Below, piece by piece: positions 60,325-64,000 of a stretch of DNA of 64,000 bases. The DNA is from Eonycteris spelaea (taxonomy: Eukaryota > Chordata > Mammalia > Chiroptera > Pteropodidae). A model generated the notes under the pieces. The model did not search any database and had not been told where the DNA came from. It was given only the letters and a program-made list of their open reading frames with translations. How positions within the stretch are numbered: the stretch's first letter is position 1; each line of letters begins with the position of its first letter. Made by a program: the position numbers and the translations under genes. The stretch is from positions 2,418,001-2,482,000 of the forward strand of contig PUFA01000164.1 in NCBI GenBank assembly GCA_003508835.1. The letters run 5' to 3'.

Positions 60325-62635
60325 TCATTACTCTGTAAGTGAATGTGGATTTTCTTTATGGAGGCTTTTAGAATTTTATCTTTATGCTTCATAATTTGAA
60401 ATATAATGAGGACATAAATGTATGTAAAATTTTATTTTTTATATCATTTACATAATTATTTATAGGTATTTCAGTTAAAAAAACTTTAGTGCCCCAAATT
60501 TATTTTCTTTTCTAATTTTCTTTCTTTTATTTCTTCAATTCTCTCTTTCTGAAATACATATAAGTCAAATGTTGGAGTTCCTGAAATGAACATCTAAATA
60601 TTATTTTCCCATCTCTCTCTTATTCTTCTTTGTTCTGAGAGGGCCTTGTAGTCCTATTGATGTTTTAACAATCTTTATTTTTGTTTCCAAAGCTATTTGT
60701 GACTTCTGATTGTTTTTCATAGTTTCTAAAAGCACAGTGTCTTAACATAGTTTTATGAATAAAATATCACTTTGAATTTTTCAGAGAATACTTATCAGTT
60801 TTACTAGCATTACAAGTTCTCTATCTCAAATTGGCTCTGTTTCAACATTTAAGAAAATTATTTGTTTGTACATCTTGGCCTTTTACATACTGATTATTAC
60901 TTTCCTTCATATTTCTGAAGATATTATTTGTCTATTTACATTACAAAATAAAAGACTAGGTTAATTAGTGTAGATACTGACATGAGTTTCTACTGCTATG
61001 TGTTGTTTCTCCAATAGGCCTCTCCCCTGACTAGTAGCAACATATATGTAGATGAGTGAGGTGTTAAGGTTTTCAGGTAGAGAGCAAGAGGACAGTTTGG
61101 AGATCCATCAAAAATTTAGAATGAGGGTAAGGAAACTACTCTGAGATATAACTCTAATAGCAGAAGCCTTAGGCCTCTAGGAAGTTTTAAAAATTACTTT
61201 AGAAAAGAGCTTCTATTCTTAGTCCTACTTGTAAGTAAATTCAGGGCTTCTAGTTGCTCTGCTCCTATAAGGAGAGGAAGTCAGAAAGACAAACTGAATG
61301 GTTGTTCCAGAAGTAAACTTACTACTACCCTGTTAGAACATTCCAATTCTACAGCTACAGCCTCTCTAGGTTGCTCTGGAAAGTGAAAATCTTATCTCAC
61401 TATAGCTTTCTCTTCCTCATATTTTAAGCTTCTGCTTCTGCTTTATGTTATTTGTCAATAAGCTGCCATCCACTTTCCATCTTCTAGAAATTCATTGAAA
61501 ATTCTGGTTAACTAATCAGCCATGTTCTCATTTTATTTACTGCTGTAGGTTTATTCCTATTTGCATTTTTTACTGTCATTTCAATGATAATTTGGGGAGC
61601 AAGGAGCATTAAATAAGTGTACTCAAGCTATTAGCTTTATTTATTTTACAAATATGTACTGAGTGCATATCATGTGTCAGTGTTAACATGAGATTGTTTT
61701 CTTGGACTGTAGAGTTTCCCACTGTCAGAGGGTCATTTTTCTTATTTCATATGTGTGAGACATAAAGGGCCCCAAAGCCTACCCTCTAATCACAGCTCCA
61801 CCGAAGGAAAACTAGATAGAGCTGATTAACTCTGACTAAATTCAAAACCAAACTCCCTCTCCGACTTTTCCCTTAGATGATTTTGCCTTTCTCTTACCCC
61901 TTCTAGTCTGGTTTCCACATGTTCTTAAGAGTATAAATAAACATTGAGACATTAAGAAATTTTTAGGCCAAATTTGAAGGAAAAACAATAATCAAGAGAG
62001 TTATTCTAAAAGGGAAACTGCTTTTGGCCAACCACATTTTCTCAAGGTCTAGGGTGAAAGTAGAATTTGACATCTTTATAGATTACAAGGGAGATAAATC
62101 CACCCAGGTCTTGAACAAGGGTTAGAAAGGTAGAGGGCTCTAAAGAATCATCCCCACAATAAACAGGGGCTGTACTTTCAAACTAAGAAAGAGCTCATGA
62201 AAATTATAGCCCAGTCCAATCTCCTGGAACTTCCAAAAAAAATTTTAAATGTGAACTTGGGTTTTTTTTCTATGGTCTGGAACTTATAACATACTCAGAC
62301 GGAAATGCTAATTTTCCTGGAGGAAAGTAAGAGCAAAGTATTTTATTTGCAAACACAACACCTGACAACCATAGAAAATCAGTCACCCCCAAACTATTCT
62401 CCATAACCAAGATTCAGATCATCAGAGACTTTATATATTGAGATAGCCTTATTAAAAACATTATGCTGACCATTTAAAGAAATGAAAGACAGGACTGACT
62501 ATATCTTCAAAAAAGGAAACTATAAAAAATAATGCCTGGAGGTGAGTAAGTAGCGAAGATGGAACAGCTTTTTAATCTTAAGAACTTCACAAGAGAGGTG
62601 TTCGGCCCCTCAAGGACTTGAAAAGTAATAGATAA
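60325..62635. other. intergenic, no gene seen
   Basis: AT-rich. A short antisense L2/MIR-type phrase occurs at about 61630-61690 (TTTATTTTACAAATATGTACTG). Nothing else is recognised. Confidence 0.45.
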
Positions 62636-62639
62636 TAGC

Positions 62640-62677
62640 AAGAGCTGACAGAATCTGAACATTTGCTGTATACCAAA
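62640..62677 (-). mobile_element. MIR SINE, part left of the LTR insertion
   Basis: ACATTTGCTGTATACCAAA matches the antisense MIR start (ACTATGTGCCAGG region) and continues beyond the LTR at 63060. Confidence 0.5.
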
Positions 62678-63059
62678 TGTTTTAGTCTGCTAGTGCTGCC
62701 ATAACAAAATACCACTGATTGGGTGGCTTAAAAACAGAAATTTTTTTCTCACAGTTCTGGAGCATAAAAGTCCAGGATCAAGGTGCCATCTAGGTTGGTT
62801 TCTCCTTAGGCTTCTAAGCTTGGCTTGCAGATGTCTCTGCCCTCTCTCTTTGTTCTTACGCGGTCTTTTTGTGTGTGTGCATGTACACCCTGTGTCTCTT
62901 TCTCTTCTTAAAAGGACATCAGTCATACTGGATAGCCCTACCTTTATCAACTCATTTAACCTTAATCATCTATTTAAAGACATTATCTTCAAGTGCAGTC
63001 ACATTGGAAGTTAGGGCTGTCACAAATGAATTTTGTAGGGGACAATTCGGTCCATAACA
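62678..63059 (-). mobile_element. MaLR solo LTR (MLT1/MST type)
   Basis: Starts TGTTTTAGTCTGCTAGTGC, runs through CATAACAAAATACCACTG, GGTGGCTTAAAAACAG, TCTCACAGTTCTGGAG and AAAGTCCAGGATCAAGG, and ends GGTCCATAACA. This is the reverse complement of a mammalian-apparent LTR retrotransposon LTR, TG to CA. The 382-base copy is noncoding, with no internal retroviral sequence next to it. Confidence 0.85.
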
Positions 63060-63245
63060 CTAAGCGATGTTTTAAAAGCCTTACAATATTTCATCTTCAC
63101 AATGTTTCTAGGAGATGAGTGTTCTTATTATCTCCATTTTTTCAGAGGAAAAAACCAACCCACAGGGACACTAAGCAGCTTGCCTTAGTTTACACAGCAT
63201 AATATGATTTGTGTAACTGGTAAAGCCAGGATTGGAAATGGAGGG
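63060..63245 (-). mobile_element. MIR SINE, part right of the LTR insertion
   Basis: TTATTATCTCCATTTTTTCAG, GCAGCTTGCCTTAG, CACAGCATAATATG and GGTAAAGCCAGGATTGGAAA match antisense MIR. Confidence 0.75.
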
Positions 63246-64000
63246 ATATGTGCTCTTAAAATACTAGGAAATAGAAGGTTTCAGAAGCTTGTGATCCAGA
63301 GGTAGCAATTGTCTTGAATTCAGCCAAATCTAACATTTCAGGATTTCTTTTGGCTAAAGGGTGTTGGTTTACTTAGGGGTAAAGGGGGACCCGGACTCAG
63401 TACCACTTTTCCTAGAACTTACTCAGACAGCAGTCCTGTGTCCCAACTCATGGTGCCCAGGAGAGGCTGCCCATTATTTTTCCTATCATCTGGTAAATTA
63501 GAGGAAAGCCCATTATCCTACTACTGAGACATAGCTCCCTAATATACCAGGAAGCCACCTGAATCAGAAGCCACGCGATTTCTGTTGTCTAAGATGCTGC
63601 TTAATAATCCTTTTGATTACTGCAATAGCTAGAGCATTGTTTTACTCCATTTTTATCTGTGAGCCTCCAGACCAGCTACTATTTGCACTAATTTCCCCTC
63701 TTGGGTTTAGTCAGACCTGAGAGCTGTGTCAGTTCAGTCACGAGTAGCTACTGTTCAAGGGTCTCATGAAAGTTTTGTCCTCAGAAGTTAAATTTGTGTC
63801 TTATGTCTTCACATAGTAGTCCACAAGCAGCTCCTGAATGACTCTCTGTAAAGTCCCAGACCTCAGCCATGCTGTCTTATGCAGTCCAATTTCCTTCCAT
63901 GCTTGAGCCTGCTCCTTTGGCTTGAGCCACTGCTGTCCACGTGTTGTGAGAGACTCAGCAGCAGTTTGCTAAAGTGTAGCTTCTGTGACAGGTCCTCTCC
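63246..64000. other. intergenic, no gene seen
   Basis: Mixed composition and no recognised repeat. By synteny PHF3 might be expected further downstream, but no PHF3 exon is seen here. Confidence 0.4.

Noticed and set aside
63246..64000. Possible first exon of the neighbouring gene PHF3
   Set aside because: No CpG island, coding text or promoter is seen. The expectation came from synteny only.

Overview
The window is a stretch of nuclear DNA from a placental mammal. It is AT-rich and repeat-dense, with one CpG island and one complete protein-coding gene, PTP4A1 (PRL-1 phosphatase), on the + strand. There are no Alu or rodent B1/B2 elements, and I recognised no canine-, horse- or ruminant-type tRNA SINE. 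Four L1 fragments share a 3' end of a type I associate with Laurasiatheria, bats in particular. That placement is an inference and not secure.

Layout. 1-22450: intergenic DNA made of old repeats (L1, L2, MIR, MER5A) with one TATA-plus-splice-donor arrangement near 7870-7965 that could be a distant first exon. 22470-23830: CpG island holding the PTP4A1 promoter, noncoding exon 1 and a possible alternative first exon. 22705-~31420: PTP4A1, six exons, with an intact 173-residue reading frame in exons 2-6 and all splice sites consensus. 31420-64000: intergenic DNA with MER5A, L1, L2 and MIR copies, two Tigger-family DNA transposons, a MaLR LTR nested in a MIR, and a processed TMA7 pseudogene with clear target-site duplications. 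I saw no second functional gene.

How the gene appears to be controlled. The core promoter combines a TATA box, CCAAT boxes, an EGR1-type site and CRE-like sites, which suits a mitogen-induced immediate-early gene. The 5' leader is long and carries nine upstream AUGs. Three features stand out: a 45-codon proline-rich upstream ORF wholly in exon 1; a 44-codon upstream ORF that exists only after exon 1 is spliced to exon 2; and a short ORF whose stop lies one base before the PTP4A1 start codon. Leader structure and translation are therefore likely main control points for this otherwise extremely conserved enzyme.
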